From: Candidatus Bathyarchaeota archaeon
GTDB lineage: Archaea; Thermoproteota; Bathyarchaeia; RBG-16-48-13; JAGTRE01
Length of the DNA: 40,766 bases
Direction of reading: 5' to 3'
NCBI GenBank assembly: GCA_018396415.1
Contig: JAGTRE010000011.1
Coordinates: 1 to 40,766 of the forward strand
The notes under the pieces are model-generated. The model was not told where the DNA came from. It worked only from the letters and a program-made list of their open reading frames with translations, and did not search any database. The translations under genes were made by a program, and so were the position numbers. Below, in pieces: positions 1-7,680 of the stretch; position 1 is the stretch's first letter, and the number at the start of each line of letters is the position of its first letter.

Positions 1-1099
<1,099 letters not shown>

Positions 1100-1236
1100 A
1101 ATAAATGAAGTAGGCCGCTGCCGGCTGGAATTTGGCGGTTATTAAGCTGTGAGCCCATTTCAGACCTAAACGTTCCAAGCCCGAATAATATGCGGCTAGG
1201 TTTGTTCAGGTCCTCATTATTTCCCCGCACCTGGAG

Positions 1237-1284
1237 GTCGACTCAATCATCCATTAGGCGAAAGCCTTCAGCGTCAGAGTCGAC
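1237..1284 (-). repeat. Inverted repeat in the 16S leader
   Basis: GTCGACTC at 1237-1244 is matched by GAGTCGAC at 1277-1284 (8 perfect base pairs). The 32-base interval contains a second small stem, AGGC/GCCT, closed by four bases (GAAA on the plus strand). It probably forms a branched stem in the rRNA leader transcript, either for processing or for co-transcriptional folding of 16S. The role is inferred from position only. Confidence 0.5.
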
Positions 1285-1313
1285 GCCGCCACCATTTAGA
1301 TGCGGAGCTATTC

Positions 1314-1332
1314 GGATAGCCAACGGCTATCC
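1314..1332 (-). repeat. Perfect 8-bp hairpin in the 16S leader
   Basis: GGATAGCC at 1314-1321 pairs with GGCTATCC at 1325-1332 across a 3-base loop. It lies about 26 bases downstream (minus strand) of the TATA-like box at 1355-1362. The hairpin would therefore be at or near the very 5' end of the rRNA primary transcript. Confidence 0.55.
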
Positions 1333-1354
1333 AACAAGACCATTTACGCATTTT

Positions 1355-1362
1355 CTTATAAG
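1355..1362 (-). promoter_or_regulatory. Candidate 16S rRNA promoter (TATA box)
   Basis: On the minus strand CTTATAAG is preceded by the purine-rich, BRE-like GAGAAATT. A start about 26 bases downstream falls near 1332, giving a leader of about 230 nt before 16S. Other AT-rich blocks farther upstream could also serve, so this is a candidate only. Confidence 0.35.
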
Positions 1363-1624
1363 AATTTCTCTTGGTTTAAATCAATGGAAGAGCCCACAGG
1401 AAATTCTTGTTTTACGGTTTAAAGATGCCGATGGCTTACGTGTATTAAAGAAAACATGCAAAATCTCGCTAAATTAAAATCGATTTTGCATTAATTCCGC
1501 TAACATTTCCATAGCGATAGTAAAAGAGAGTAAGCTGATTAGGTAAAAGCAAATTCGAATAAGCAAAGCAATTCGTAAATGATCGTGGTGGGCCGGGAGG
1601 GATTTGAACCCTTGACCTTTCGGT

Positions 1625-1639
1625 CTCTGCAACATTGCT
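1625..1639 (-). other. tRNA-Ile intron at position 37/38
   Basis: Fifteen bases (AGCAATGTTGCAGAG on the minus strand) lie between A37 and A38. Removing them restores a 7-base loop CTGATAA closed by TTCGG/CCGAA. The expected central helix pairs 3 of 4 positions (CTG with CAG), so the motif is slightly relaxed. The very short length is within the range known for archaeal tRNA introns. Confidence 0.8.
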
Positions 1640-1663
1640 TATCAGCCGAACGCTCTAACCATG

Positions 1664-1694
1664 TTTCCCAGTACCGGAGTTAACCGAGTTACTT
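1664..1694 (-). other. tRNA-Ile D-loop intron (boundaries approximate)
   Basis: Between GCTCAG and GGTTAGAGC the minus strand has far more bases than a D-loop allows. A helix AGTA/TACT inside the insert continues into CTC/GGG pairing with the D stem, giving a relaxed bulge-helix-bulge. Cutting after G15 and before CAT leaves the D-loop AGCATGGTTA of normal length. A neighbouring register (1665-1693) pairs slightly better but leaves an oversized loop. Confidence 0.65.
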
Positions 1695-1735
1695 CTGAGC
1701 TACCGGCCCAGTCAATCTTGAGAGTTATGCTAGCC

Positions 1736-1751
1736 TATCTTAAGCCTTTCC
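1736..1751 (-). promoter_or_regulatory. Candidate tRNA-Ile promoter
   Basis: On the minus strand GGAAAGG (BRE-like) is followed by CTTAAGATA (TATA-like), centred about 31 bases upstream of the first tRNA base at 1709. That spacing suits an archaeal tRNA promoter. Confidence 0.45.
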
Positions 1752-1835
1752 TTTATTGGCGAAAACTTTAAGGTGAGAACTCTAAAGAGTCAATGTTCAT
1801 TCTAAATTTTAAGCCGCCCTCAAATTTAGTGACTT

Positions 1836-1850
1836 ACAAAATATTTAAAT
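1836..1850 (+). promoter_or_regulatory. tRNA-Ala promoter (BRE/TATA)
   Basis: ACAAA at 1836-1840 is followed by ATATTTAAAT at 1841-1850, a strong archaeal BRE/TATA pair. The predicted start about 25 bases downstream falls at about 1871, just before the tRNA at 1874. Confidence 0.6.
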
Positions 1851-1898
1851 CAACAGTTATTTCTTTCGATGATGGGCCGGTAGCTCAGCTTGGTATGA

Positions 1899-1937
1899 AT
1901 GACGCCCCTTCCCAGCTGTGGAAAGGTGTCAGTATTA
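1899..1937 (+). other. tRNA-Ala D-arm intron
   Basis: The inner helix TGACGCC (1900-1906) pairs with GGTGTCA (1925-1931), and TTCC/GGAA extends it after a small internal loop. The central helix GTAT (1893-1896) pairs with GTAT (1932-1935) with two G-U wobbles. The 3-nt bulges are GAA (cut after 1898) and TAG (cut after 1937). Joining rebuilds the D stem GCTC/GAGC. The outer helix is weak, so this is a relaxed bulge-helix-bulge. Confidence 0.8.
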
Positions 1938-1951
1938 GCGTCCGGTTCGCA

Positions 1952-1972
1952 AGATGCGATAAAATCCGAAAA
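1952..1972 (+). other. tRNA-Ala intron at position 37/38
   Basis: The central helix TTCG (positions 32-35, 1946-1949) pairs perfectly with CGAA at 1967-1970. The bulges are CAA and AAA, and GAT/ATC forms the short inner helix. Cuts after 1951 and 1972 leave the loop TTCGCAA between TCCGG and CCGGA. This is a canonical archaeal intron. Confidence 0.88.
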
Positions 1973-2068
1973 ACCGGAAGGCCGCGGGTTCGAATCCCGC
2001 CCGGTCCATCACGTATCCCCCGTAATGTTTCAACAACTTCAAAACTTTCATGTAGAGGAATAGTTTAC

Positions 2069-2107
2069 AAGCCCACTAAAATCAAGAAACTCAGATTAAG
2101 CGGGCTT
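2069..2107 (+). terminator. Imperfect hairpin between tRNA-Ala and the next gene
   Basis: AAGCCC at 2069-2074 pairs with GGGCTT at 2102-2107 and extends inward by CT/AG and AA/TT with mismatches. A moderately T-rich stretch follows. It could end the tRNA-Ala transcript or lie in the 5' leader of the MBL gene. Archaeal termination does not usually need hairpins, so the terminator label is tentative. Confidence 0.25.
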
Positions 2108-2137
2108 CTATTTCAATTACTAATTAAGGGATTTTAA

Positions 2138-2971
2138 TTGGACGCGGAATTAATTTTCCTTGGAACAGGTGGAGGTAGATTCATAACTATTACCCAGAAA
2201 CGTTGGACTGGAGGTATTCGAATTAATGTTGGAAAACTCCATATGCATCTCGATCCAGGACCTGGTGCATTAGTTCATTCTATCCAAGTGGGATTGAATC
2301 CTCAAAGATTGGGAGCAGTATTAGTATCCCATAGCCATCCAGACCATTATACTGACGCTGAAGTAATGATTGAAGCGATGACTGCAGGAATGCTAAAAAA
2401 ACGAGGAGTTCTAGCAGGCACCCACAGCGTCCTAGTTGGAAACGAGGTTTGCGGACCTGCCATCTCAAATTATCACAAACGCATGCCTAGAGAGGTAATT
2501 GAAACACGCCCCGGTCAAACATTTAAAGTTGAAGACATTGAAGTTTCGACAGTTATGGCTAAACACACTGACCCAGACACAGTTGGATTTAGATTTGCTT
2601 TACCAGAAGTGGGCGATGTAGGTTATACCTCAGACACCGAATTATTTGAAGGTATTAGCGAATCGTACCGAGGGACACGTGTTCTAATCCTCTGCACGAT
2701 GAGACCCCGTGGAATGCCGTGGAAAGGGCACATGTCGACGGAAGACGCTGTTCAAATTTTAAGTGAAGTAAAACCCGAAATTGCAATTTTAACCCATTTT
2801 GGTGCAAAGATGATTTTTGCCGGACCCCAAGGGGAGGCGAAATTCGTTGAACAGCAGACCGGGATTCCGGTCATAGCAGCAACAGATGGAATGCGAGTAC
2901 GGATTGGGAAGAAAATTCACTTTCTTACCATCAAAGGTGAACAAAAGGGACTTGCTGAGTTTCTTCGCTAA
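2138..2971 (+). CDS. MBL-fold metallohydrolase (RNase Z/beta-lactamase-like fold)
   Basis: This 277-residue protein has the metallo-beta-lactamase metal site SHSHPDH at residues 64-70 (HxHxDH). It opens with the family's first strand and Gly-rich loop (LIFLGTGGG). Later metal ligands are plausibly H in AKHTDPD, D in YTSDTE, and H in ILTHFG. Such proteins hydrolyse phosphodiesters or thioesters. The overall plan resembles RNase Z-related archaeal hydrolases, but the substrate cannot be told. There is no signal peptide or membrane segment, so it is cytosolic. The start is TTG, with AAGGGA about 7 bases upstream. It lies between tRNA-Ala and ValRS on the same strand. A function in RNA processing would fit the neighbourhood but is only a guess. 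Confidence 0.85.
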   Translation: MDAELIFLGTGGGRFITITQKRWTGGIRINVGKLHMHLDPGPGALVHSIQVGLNPQRLGAVLVSHSHPDHYTDAEVMIEAMTAGMLKKRGVLAGTHSVLVGNEVCGPAISNYHKRMPREVIETRPGQTFKVEDIEVSTVMAKHTDPDTVGFRFALPEVGDVGYTSDTELFEGISESYRGTRVLILCTMRPRGMPWKGHMSTEDAVQILSEVKPEIAILTHFGAKMIFAGPQGEAKFVEQQTGIPVIAATDGMRVRIGKKIHFLTIKGEQKGLAEFLR

Positions 2972-3014
2972 AGCAGAAAGTCTAATTGGCGATAGAAACT
3001 GTGAGGAATGCGTG

Positions 3015-3140
3015 ATGGGGATTAAAAAATGGCTTCCCACCTACGCGTTTAACCTAAACATACATCCTTATGTACATCGAAAAGTTTTTCATATCATCTC
3101 AAACCGTTTCAAACAAGCTAAGAGGTGCAATTACTGGTGA
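3015..3140 (+). CDS. Possible 41-residue small ORF upstream of valS
   Basis: ATG at 3015 (GTG at 3012 is also possible) is preceded by GTGAGG with good spacing. The frame runs 41 codons and its TGA (3138-3140) overlaps the GTG that I choose as the ValRS start, making a GTGA stop-start overlap. The product is basic and aromatic (MGIKKWLPTYAFN... to ...KRCNYW) and matches nothing I recognise. It may be a real small protein or leader peptide coupled to ValRS, or a chance frame in a 165-base spacer that must also hold the ValRS promoter. Confidence 0.25.
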   Translation: MGIKKWLPTYAFNLNIHPYVHRKVFHIISNRFKQAKRCNYW

Positions 3141-5599
3141 TTAAACCGCTTCCAAAGTCATATGACTTCCGAACAATTGAGCCGAAATGGCAGAAGAAAT
3201 GGGAAGAAGAAGACATCTACAGATTCGATTGGAATGATAAAACCAAGCCAACCTACTCCATAGATACACCTCCACCTTACCCATCCGGCGAGTTTCATAT
3301 GGGAAATGCTCTGAACTGGTGTTACTTTGACTTTGTAGCTCGTTATAAGCGAATGCGTGGACATAATGTTTATTTTCCTCAAGGCTGGGACTGCCATGGC
3401 TTACCAACAGAAGTACGCGCTGAAAAAGTATTCAACATAAAAAAGGGTGATTTACCCCCGGGAAAATTTATAGAACTGTGTATTAAGCTCACCACTGAGT
3501 ATATCGAGAAAATGAAGACTACCATGAAAAAAGTCGGTTATTCAATCGATTGGCACCTAGAATATCGAACAATGAATCCTGAGTATTATCGAAAAACGCA
3601 GCTTTCATTCATCCTCCTATACAAGAGGGGGTACCTTTACAGAACTGAACATCCGGTCAATTGGTGTCCTCGATGTGAAACCGCTATAGCTGAGGCTGAG
3701 GTCGAGTACGTCGAAAAAAGGGGTGAAATGGTTTACATAAAATTTGCAACAGAAGTTGGAAACCTATTGATCGCGACAACTCGTCCAGAACTTATTCCCG
3801 CATGCGTTGGCATCGCAGTTCACCCCGATGACCAAAGATATGTAAAATATGTTGGGAAAATGGCGGAGATCCCCCTTTTCGGTAGAAAGGTTCCAGTTCT
3901 TACAGATGAAAACGTCGATCCGAAGTTTGGCACCGGAGCGGTAATGATTTGCACTTTCGGCGACAAGACTGATGTTCACTGGCAAAAACGGTATAACTTG
4001 CCAGTGATTAAGGCAATAGCTGAAAACGGCCTTATGACTGCCGCTGCGGGAAAATATGAGGGTCTAACCCTCGAGGAAAGTAAGAAAGCCATAATCGCTG
4101 ACCTTGAAAAGGCTGGTTTGATTGAGAAAAGGGAGCCGCTTTCCCAAAGGGTAGGGACATGTTGGCGATGCCACACCCCGGTTGAGATTATTTCAAAACT
4201 TCAGTGGTTCATGAATACACGTGCTTTGGCGGATGAAGTGGTAGCGTGGACTGAAAGAATTAATTGGATACCCGAATTCGCGAAGTATCGTATGCTTGAT
4301 TGGACTCGATCTTTAGATTGGGATTGGGTGATTTCACGTCAAAGAATTTTTGCCACTCCGATTCCAGTTTGGTATTGCAGGCAATGTGGAAATACAGTAG
4401 TTGCTGAAGAAACGTGGCTTCCTATCGACCCGAGAACGACGAAACCAAAAGATCTTAAGTGCCAGAAATGCGGCTCAAATGATTTTATCGGGGAGAGCGA
4501 CGTTATGGATACTTGGATGGATTCTTCGATTACGTGCGCTGTCCACGCCGGATGGCCGGATAATCTTGAAAATTTCCATCGCTTATTCCCAGCTGACCTG
4601 CAACCTAATGGGACCGATATTATTCGCACTTGGGACTATTACCTGATGGTTCGGCACTTAGCTCTTTTCGGGCAGGCTCCCTACAAAGTTGTCCTAATCA
4701 ACGGTATGGTTCGAGGTACAGATGGAAGAATGATGCATAAGTCTTATGGAAATTACGTTGAGGCACAAGAAGTAATCAGCAAATACGGCGCTGACGCCCT
4801 TCGGCAGTGGGCTGCCGGAGGAGGCGCGACTGGCTCAGACATTCCATTTAGATGGGAGGATGTCGAATATGGATGGAAATTCATCATAAAATTATGGAAT
4901 GCTGCAAGATTCGCTAGCCTTCAATTGAGAGACTACAATCCAAAGGTTGAAAAAGTAGAACTTACTCTCCTAGATAAATGGCTTATCAGCAAACTTGAAG
5001 AAACAACAAAAAATGTTACGGAAGCATTTGAAAACTTTCAATTTAATCTTGCCATCGAAGCTATACGAACGTTCACTTGGCACATCCTTTGCGACCAATA
5101 TATCGAAACTGTTAAACACCGATTATATCGTCCAGAACAACATGGAGAGAAAAGCCGAATAGCCGTTCAATACACGTTATACCACGCAATTCATAGGGTT
5201 CTTCAACTCCTAGCACCAATATGTCCACACATCACTGAAGAGCTCTATCAGTTAATTTACGCCGAAGAAAAAGGCTATACGAGCATTCATTTATCACCAT
5301 GGCCAACAGTGAATGAGGCGCTTATCGATAAAACTGTTGAAGAGCAGGGAAATCTTGTGATTACGGTTATCGAAGAGATCCGGCGAGCAAAGGCCAAAAA
5401 TAAATTACCATTAAACGCTCCGATTAAACGACTAGAGATCCTCGCCGAAGACGATAAAGATGCTGAAACTTTAAGAAGAAACGCAAATGATATTGCAGGC
5501 ACGTGTAAAATTGGTGAGTTAAACATAAGCATGGGTAAAGAAGAAACAGGATTCCCGGTAGAAGGCTATCCCACTATTCGGTTCCTCATTGAACTTTAA
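3137..5599 (+). CDS. valS: Valyl-tRNA synthetase
   Basis: This class Ia aminoacyl-tRNA synthetase attaches valine to tRNA-Val. The HIGH motif is HMGN near residue 55, after PPPYPSGEF. The inserted CP1 editing domain follows, with zinc-type CxxC pairs (CPRCETA, CWRCHTP, CRQCGN, CQKCGS). The KMSKS region reads MMHKSYGN near residue 535: the second Lys and the Ser are kept, but the first Lys is Met. The DWDWVISRQR and AAGGGATGSDIPF signatures are typical of ValRS. I choose GTG at 3137 because AGAGGTG at 3121-3127 is a strong ribosome site 9 bases upstream; GTG at 3125 would lie inside that site. It ends at 5599, overlapping the convergent aRF1 gene by 4 bases. At about 820 residues it is a compact archaeal form. 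Confidence 0.97.
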   Translation: MIKPLPKSYDFRTIEPKWQKKWEEEDIYRFDWNDKTKPTYSIDTPPPYPSGEFHMGNALNWCYFDFVARYKRMRGHNVYFPQGWDCHGLPTEVRAEKVFNIKKGDLPPGKFIELCIKLTTEYIEKMKTTMKKVGYSIDWHLEYRTMNPEYYRKTQLSFILLYKRGYLYRTEHPVNWCPRCETAIAEAEVEYVEKRGEMVYIKFATEVGNLLIATTRPELIPACVGIAVHPDDQRYVKYVGKMAEIPLFGRKVPVLTDENVDPKFGTGAVMICTFGDKTDVHWQKRYNLPVIKAIAENGLMTAAAGKYEGLTLEESKKAIIADLEKAGLIEKREPLSQRVGTCWRCHTPVEIISKLQWFMNTRALADEVVAWTERINWIPEFAKYRMLDWTRSLDWDWVISRQRIFATPIPVWYCRQCGNTVVAEETWLPIDPRTTKPKDLKCQKCGSNDFIGESDVMDTWMDSSITCAVHAGWPDNLENFHRLFPADLQPNGTDIIRTWDYYLMVRHLALFGQAPYKVVLINGMVRGTDGRMMHKSYGNYVEAQEVISKYGADALRQWAAGGGATGSDIPFRWEDVEYGWKFIIKLWNAARFASLQLRDYNPKVEKVELTLLDKWLISKLEETTKNVTEAFENFQFNLAIEAIRTFTWHILCDQYIETVKHRLYRPEQHGEKSRIAVQYTLYHAIHRVLQLLAPICPHITEELYQLIYAEEKGYTSIHLSPWPTVNEALIDKTVEEQGNLVITVIEEIRRAKAKNKLPLNAPIKRLEILAEDDKDAETLRRNANDIAGTCKIGELNISMGKEETGFPVEGYPTIRFLIEL

Positions 5600-6867
5600 A
5601 TTGACTCAGCCTTATATCTTAAAATCGCAGCCATTCCACCAAAACTCTTTAGCAGCATTTGACCTTCCTCAGTTTCAGCGGAAATTACTTCAAGATTAGC
5701 CCCAGTTTGCTCAGCGATTTCTGCCAGTTCATCGATTAAATCCTTGACATTTTCGATTCTAAGACTAGGAGTTGAACATTTTGGACATGATTTGCCAACG
5801 AGTTCTTGTTCAAGTTTCACTAAGTCGACATGCCGTATCGTTTTTTGCTCAATATACCCACAGCTCGTGCACTTAATAGCTACACGAATCACATCCAACT
5901 CTTCAGATACGAGAAGAATTTTTACCAGCCCCTTATTAAGGGCTGACCGTATTTCGGCTTCCCCGTACATTGCGAGACCGGTATCGTGACCCAGCTCGTA
6001 AAGAAATTGCTGCACGAGGTTACGCTCCTCAATGTAGCGAACACTCCTAAGGATTTCTGATGAACGCTCTGTAATCTCACGAATTCCCTGCTCCCCTATG
6101 TAAGCCGTATCAACGACTGCGAGTATTTTCTTCTTCAACTCGTAGTGAAGATAATCACCGTCTGTGAAATCATATTTTGTCGGGCCTGGACCGCCGATAA
6201 GAACTCCTTTCAAATCAGGAGTTCCTAAGAATATTTTGTTTGCGTATTCTCCAGCGCGTTTATAAAATTCATTTAACTCTACTTCTCTAAGCCGTTCGAA
6301 ACGCCTTGCGGATTGTCCACCCGCCCTGTGCTTCGATGGAACCCCAGAAGTGATTTCACGGACAAACTCCAATCGTTTACCCTTCAGTGTAGCGTACGTC
6401 GCTCCGCTTCCATCTATAACTAGTATTCCATAGGTTTCCTTTTCCTTTAGCATCTCCTCCAGATACTCTAAGTGAAACCGGTTATCACAACGATAGATGA
6501 AAGTGTTAATAGGCTCAGGGGGGATCACAACATATATTTCAATTTCCTCGGTTCCTGGACTGCCCTTCGGAATTGCTCCGCAAAAAACTACCAATCCATT
6601 CGGCGGGGGCTCCTTGAAGAGTTTGATACGGTTTGTAACCTTCTCAATCGCGTCAAGAACATTCTTCCGAGTTGTTCGCGATTTAATGTTAGAAGCTGTG
6701 CTATACTCTTGGCGCAGATATGTAGTGACATCGCTAATCTGCTTACCCGGAGGGACATAAAGTGAAATTAACTCGGTTCCGCGACCTTCTTTGGAAGCAA
6801 GCACCTCAAGTAACCGTTTGAGTCGAAAAAGTGAAAGCGAACTACGTTCAGACACGTTTGACATCAC
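5596..6867 (-). CDS. prf1: Peptide chain release factor aRF1
   Basis: aRF1 reads all three stop codons in the ribosomal A site and triggers peptide release. Domain 1 carries the stop-codon motif NIKS (residues 60-63) and domain 2 carries AGGQ (about 182-185), which positions water in the peptidyl transferase centre. Domain 3 ends with a CTSCGY...CPKCST zinc-type element. The length of 423 residues is usual for the family. The start is GTG at 6867 or ATG at 6864. A TATA box at 6894-6900 predicts a nearly leaderless mRNA. The gene is convergent with valS and divergent from pyrH. The presence of a normal aRF1 matters for the nearby intron: nothing suggests that TAA is recoded here. Confidence 0.97.
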   Translation of the reverse strand: MMSNVSERSSLSLFRLKRLLEVLASKEGRGTELISLYVPPGKQISDVTTYLRQEYSTASNIKSRTTRKNVLDAIEKVTNRIKLFKEPPPNGLVVFCGAIPKGSPGTEEIEIYVVIPPEPINTFIYRCDNRFHLEYLEEMLKEKETYGILVIDGSGATYATLKGKRLEFVREITSGVPSKHRAGGQSARRFERLREVELNEFYKRAGEYANKIFLGTPDLKGVLIGGPGPTKYDFTDGDYLHYELKKKILAVVDTAYIGEQGIREITERSSEILRSVRYIEERNLVQQFLYELGHDTGLAMYGEAEIRSALNKGLVKILLVSEELDVIRVAIKCTSCGYIEQKTIRHVDLVKLEQELVGKSCPKCSTPSLRIENVKDLIDELAEIAEQTGANLEVISAETEEGQMLLKSFGGMAAILRYKAESI

Positions 6868-6893
6868 ACATGCATGTAAAGGTGCAACAAAGC

Positions 6894-6900
6894 CTATAAA
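6894..6900 (-). promoter_or_regulatory. Candidate aRF1 promoter (TATA)
   Basis: TTTATAG on the minus strand, centred near 6897, predicts a start near 6871, 4-7 bases before the aRF1 start codons. The mRNA would be essentially leaderless. Confidence 0.5.
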
Positions 6901-6946
6901 TCGAACTCATATATCAATTCCGGTTAATTTTTCAAGTGGAGATGCG

Positions 6947-6955
6947 CTTATAAAA
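6947..6955 (+). promoter_or_regulatory. Candidate pyrH operon promoter (TATA)
   Basis: CTTATAAAA at 6947-6955 predicts transcription from about 6977. That leaves a short leader containing the AGGA ribosome site (about 6980-6983) before the TTG at 6992. It would drive pyrH, the split zinc-ribbon gene and the winged-helix gene. Confidence 0.55.
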
Positions 6956-6991
6956 ACATGCGACCTAAAATGGCTTTACGAGGATAAAACA

Positions 6992-7666
6992 TTGAGGGTT
7001 CTAATAAAAATCGGTGGACATCTGCTTGGACCTGGGCCAGACTTGGAGAAGGTTTCTGCTTACGCCAATCTACTCGAGAAGCTGCAGCAAATGGGACATA
7101 TAATTGTCGCTGTGATCGGGGGAGGAGAGAATGCGAGAAAATATATTAATATAGCACGACAACTTGGCGCCGAGGAAGCCCTGTGCGACCAGATAGGAGT
7201 TGAAATATCCCGGCTGAATGCCAGACTAATTATCGCTAAACTCGGTAAACATGCATATGCGGAGCCCCCAACAAATGTCCACGAGTTTAGGCAAGCGTTT
7301 GAAACTGGAAAGATTATCGTTATGGGTGGACTGACCCCTGGCCATTCAACTGATGCCGTGGCTGCGATTGCAGCAGAGTTAATTAAGGCAGATATTTTGA
7401 TTCGAGCTACAGATGTCGACGGGGTCTACACGGCTGATCCTAAGAGCGACCCAACTGCAAAAAAGTTAAACAGAATCTCGCCTACGCAACTCTTAGAAAT
7501 GTCATTAACTGGAAAGTGTTGGGCCGGTGAGTACGAGTTATTCGATCCGCTTGCAGTCAAAATCATCGAACGATCGAAAATTCCAACTTGGTTTGTTAAT
7601 GGGAATAAGCTAAAAAACATTGAAGCAATTATTGAAGGGAAAAAAGTGGGAACATTAGTCCTATAA
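6992..7666 (+). CDS. pyrH: Uridylate kinase (UMP kinase)
   Basis: This 224-residue amino acid kinase phosphorylates UMP to UDP in pyrimidine nucleotide synthesis. It shows the N-terminal phosphate-binding strand VLIKIGGHLL, the GGGENAR loop, the MGGLTPGHSTDAVAA segment and TDVDGVYTADPK, all typical of the archaeal PyrH group. An upstream in-frame ATG at 6791 would add 67 residues overlapping the divergent aRF1 gene and unlike any PyrH. I therefore take TTG at 6992, which has AGGA 8 bases upstream and begins directly at the first conserved strand. It is followed after 14 bases by the intron-containing zinc-ribbon gene, probably in one operon. Confidence 0.95.
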   Translation: MRVLIKIGGHLLGPGPDLEKVSAYANLLEKLQQMGHIIVAVIGGGENARKYINIARQLGAEEALCDQIGVEISRLNARLIIAKLGKHAYAEPPTNVHEFRQAFETGKIIVMGGLTPGHSTDAVAAIAAELIKADILIRATDVDGVYTADPKSDPTAKKLNRISPTQLLEMSLTGKCWAGEYELFDPLAVKIIERSKIPTWFVNGNKLKNIEAIIEGKKVGTLVL

Positions 7667-7680
7667 CCGTAATCGGGGGA

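Larger units (their letters stand above)
1100..1588. other. rRNA leader / intergenic region without a protein gene
   Basis: There are 489 bases between the 16S 5' end and tRNA-Ile. I find no convincing protein gene. The stretch nearest the 16S holds two inverted repeats (1237-1284 and 1314-1332) and, beyond them, a TATA-like box on the minus strand at 1355-1362. It is therefore probably the transcribed rRNA leader plus the promoter. A 16S processing stem would need the 3' flank, which lies outside the window. The part from 1400 to 1588 is AT-rich with no clear feature. Confidence 0.6.
1589..1709 (-). tRNA. tRNA-Ile(GAU) with two introns
   Basis: Read on the minus strand, the acceptor GGGCCGG pairs with CCGGCCC. 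The D stem is GCTC/GAGC, the anticodon stem TTCGG/CCGAA, and the T-arm loop is TTCAAAT. The anticodon loop after splicing is CTGATAA, so the anticodon is GAU (Ile), and C70 opposite G3 excludes Ala. The gene is about 45 bases longer than a mature tRNA. A 15-base intron sits at the classical 37/38 site (1625-1639). About 31 bases interrupt the D-loop (about 1664-1694). A CCA follows in the genome at 1586-1588. The gene lies upstream of and in the same direction as 16S. The extra D-loop sequence carries AGTA/TACT and CTC/GGG pairings expected of a bulge-helix-bulge, but its exact ends are uncertain by about 2 bases. Confidence 0.93.
1874..2008 (+). tRNA. tRNA-Ala(CGC) with two introns
   Basis: The acceptor GGGCCGG pairs with CCGGTCC, giving the G3:U70 pair that identifies alanine tRNAs. 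The anticodon loop after splicing is TTCGCAA (anticodon CGC), the T arm is GCGGG-TTCGAAT-CCCGC, and the discriminator is A. No CCA is encoded. The gene is 135 bases. Removing a 39-base D-arm intron (1899-1937) and a 21-base intron at 37/38 (1952-1972) leaves exactly 75 bases with all four stems paired. As written in the genome the 3' D-stem strand GAGC does not exist: it is created only when GA joins GC at the splice. That strongly supports the D-arm intron. Confidence 0.93.

Noticed and set aside
1793-2137. Open frame running through tRNA-Ala
   Set aside because: It spans the whole tRNA gene and its introns; this is chance.
6791-6991. Upstream extension of pyrH
   Set aside because: It overlaps the divergent aRF1 gene and has no PyrH similarity. 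TTG at 6992 has a ribosome site and a promoter at normal distance.
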